The notes under the pieces are model-generated. The model did no database searches and was not told where the DNA came from. It saw only the letters and a list, made by a program, of their open reading frames with translations. DNA of 7,887 nt from an uncultured bacterium (GTDB lineage: Bacteria > Bacteroidota > Bacteroidia > Chitinophagales > CAIODY01). The position numbers were made by a program, and so were the translations under genes. Shown here piece by piece: positions 7,306 through 7,887 of the stretch. Location of the stretch: contig CAIQHW010000623.1 in assembly GCA_903871715.1 (NCBI GenBank), positions 1 to 7,887 of the forward strand, given 5' to 3'. Each line of letters starts with the position of its first letter. Position 1 is the first letter of the stretch.

Positions 7306-7324
7306 GAAATGATTTTAGCGATTT

Positions 7325-7356
7325 CAAATTTAGACTATTTTTTGAAATGCACGAAA
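7325..7356 (-). promoter_or_regulatory. Candidate Bacteroidota-type promoter for the 298-aa lipoprotein
   Basis: Read on the minus strand, TAAATTTG at 7332-7325 matches the Bacteroidota -7 consensus TAnnTTTG exactly and ends 19 bases before the ATG at 7305. A TTTC at 7356-7353 lies 20 bp upstream of it as a possible -33 element (consensus TTTG). A true TTTG at 7361-7358 is 25 bp away, which is longer than usual. The position gives a short leader and fits a promoter in the 56-bp gap after the dioxygenase gene. In an A/T-rich gap an 8-bp match with four fixed T/G bases can arise by chance. Confidence 0.45.
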
Positions 7357-7361
7357 TCAAA

Positions 7362-7887
7362 TTACTCTACTTCAAAATTTCCCCAATTGTCTAATTCTTC
7401 GTGGCTCCAAAGTGTTGGAAAAAATAATCGGCGTTGATAATTTGGATGCAAATATTTTTGCCAATCGCTCATGCCAGTGCTGGCAGTTTTTTGTCCTTCG
7501 GAAATTAAATAATGCTCGGCAGTGCGCAAATGCGAAAGCGGCCATTTTACGTTAAACACATAATCCATGCGGCGTAGCGCAGCCTTTAATTCATCGTTCA
7601 CTTTTATTTTTGAAATGATTTGAAACAAGTTTTTATCCTTCATCAATTCGGCTTGCGCAATAATTTGTGCCAAATATTTTTCTTCAAATTGAGTAAGCGT
7701 TAAACTTTTCTTTCCGGTTTTTCTATCAAGACCGGCATCAAGCCAATACAAATAATCAAATGAATTTTCGATGGTAGTTGCTTTATCTTTTAAATCATAT
7801 CTCACCAAATTGATCAGATTGGTTGTATAGATTTCAATTTCGCGAAACTGAACTGATTGAAAACCGCTTGCAGGTGCTAACGAAAGA
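7362..7887 (-). CDS. kynA: Tryptophan 2,3-dioxygenase family protein, 5'-truncated
   Basis: Only the C-terminal 174 codons are in the window. The frame stays open to the right edge, so the TTG at 7808 is not the start. Tryptophan 2,3-dioxygenase is a cytoplasmic haem enzyme that opens the indole ring of L-tryptophan to N-formylkynurenine, the first step of the kynurenine pathway. The strongest sign is ASGFQSVQFREIEI near the right edge, the family signature around the substrate-contacting Arg. Further on, RRMDYVFNVKWPLSHLRTAEHYL holds a His (codon 7532-7530) placed like the haem-ligand His in RFRH/RYRH of characterised enzymes. The glycine-rich GTGG-type loop after it is represented by TASTGMSDWQKYL, and QRRLFFPTLWSHEELDNWG near the end gives the FFPxLW motif. 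The loop differs from the classical GTGG, so activity on tryptophan is likely but not certain. Two lipoprotein genes follow on the same strand; no kynurenine-pathway partner is seen here. Confidence 0.88.
   Translation of the reverse strand, partial: LSLAPASGFQSVQFREIEIYTTNLINLVRYDLKDKATTIENSFDYLYWLDAGLDRKTGKKSLTLTQFEEKYLAQIIAQAELMKDKNLFQIISKIKVNDELKAALRRMDYVFNVKWPLSHLRTAEHYLISEGQKTASTGMSDWQKYLHPNYQRRLFFPTLWSHEELDNWGNFEVE

Noticed and set aside
1..7887. CRISPR array, insertion sequence, phage, toxin-antitoxin, tRNA or riboswitch
   Set aside because: No spaced direct repeats, inverted termini, transposase or integrase motifs, cloverleaf or conserved aptamer pattern could be seen; every gap between genes is shorter than 100 bp.

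Overview
The window reads as ordinary chromosome from a member of the Bacteroidota, most likely the Chitinophagaceae/Sphingobacteriia side. Evidence for this is the A+T-rich coding, A-rich leaders with no clear Shine-Dalgarno sequence, TTG and overlapping starts, lipoproteins with the FVAC/FAAC + KK pattern, a TAnnTTTG-type promoter, and family resemblances (RecG beginning with a QQPIEYLKGVGPARAELLK-like N-terminus). The genus is an inference; no rRNA or other marker is present.

Plus-strand block, 1-5800: five genes in one direction with short or negative spacing. First come two membrane-anchored proteins of the same general architecture. The first is cut by the left edge and the second overlaps it by 53 bp. 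Each has an extracytoplasmic helical region followed by a C-terminal membrane region opening with SA-(I/L)-x-PG-x-G-x-x-Y-x-G. Then come a gamma-class carbonic anhydrase-like left-handed beta-helix protein, L-aspartate oxidase NadB (first step of quinolinate/NAD synthesis from aspartate), and the DNA helicase RecG, which starts at TTG. Gaps of 26, 13 and 60 bp, with no visible terminator, are compatible with one transcription unit, although the functions are unrelated housekeeping ones.

Minus-strand block, 5808-7887: three genes read leftward. The 3' part of a tryptophan 2,3-dioxygenase (KynA, first step of the kynurenine pathway) enters from the right edge. It is followed by two small unrecognised lipoproteins of 298 and 167 aa. 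These two share a lipobox followed by KK and a recurring helical module with the pattern (Y/F)-x-x-(F/Y/L)-(L/F)-x-R-x-P-T-x-x-E, so they look like related products of one cluster. A good Bacteroidota -7 element lies directly upstream of the larger one. The two blocks converge with only 7 bp between the recG stop and the stop of the smaller lipoprotein.

The only non-coding stretch with visible structure is the 97 bp between the two lipoprotein genes. It holds a strict 7-bp periodic repeat and a GTG-containing element that looks like dispersed intergenic repeat material. No tRNA, rRNA, CRISPR, insertion sequence, phage gene or defence system was seen. The least explained parts are the repeat-module lipoproteins and the tandem PGxGxxYxG membrane proteins.
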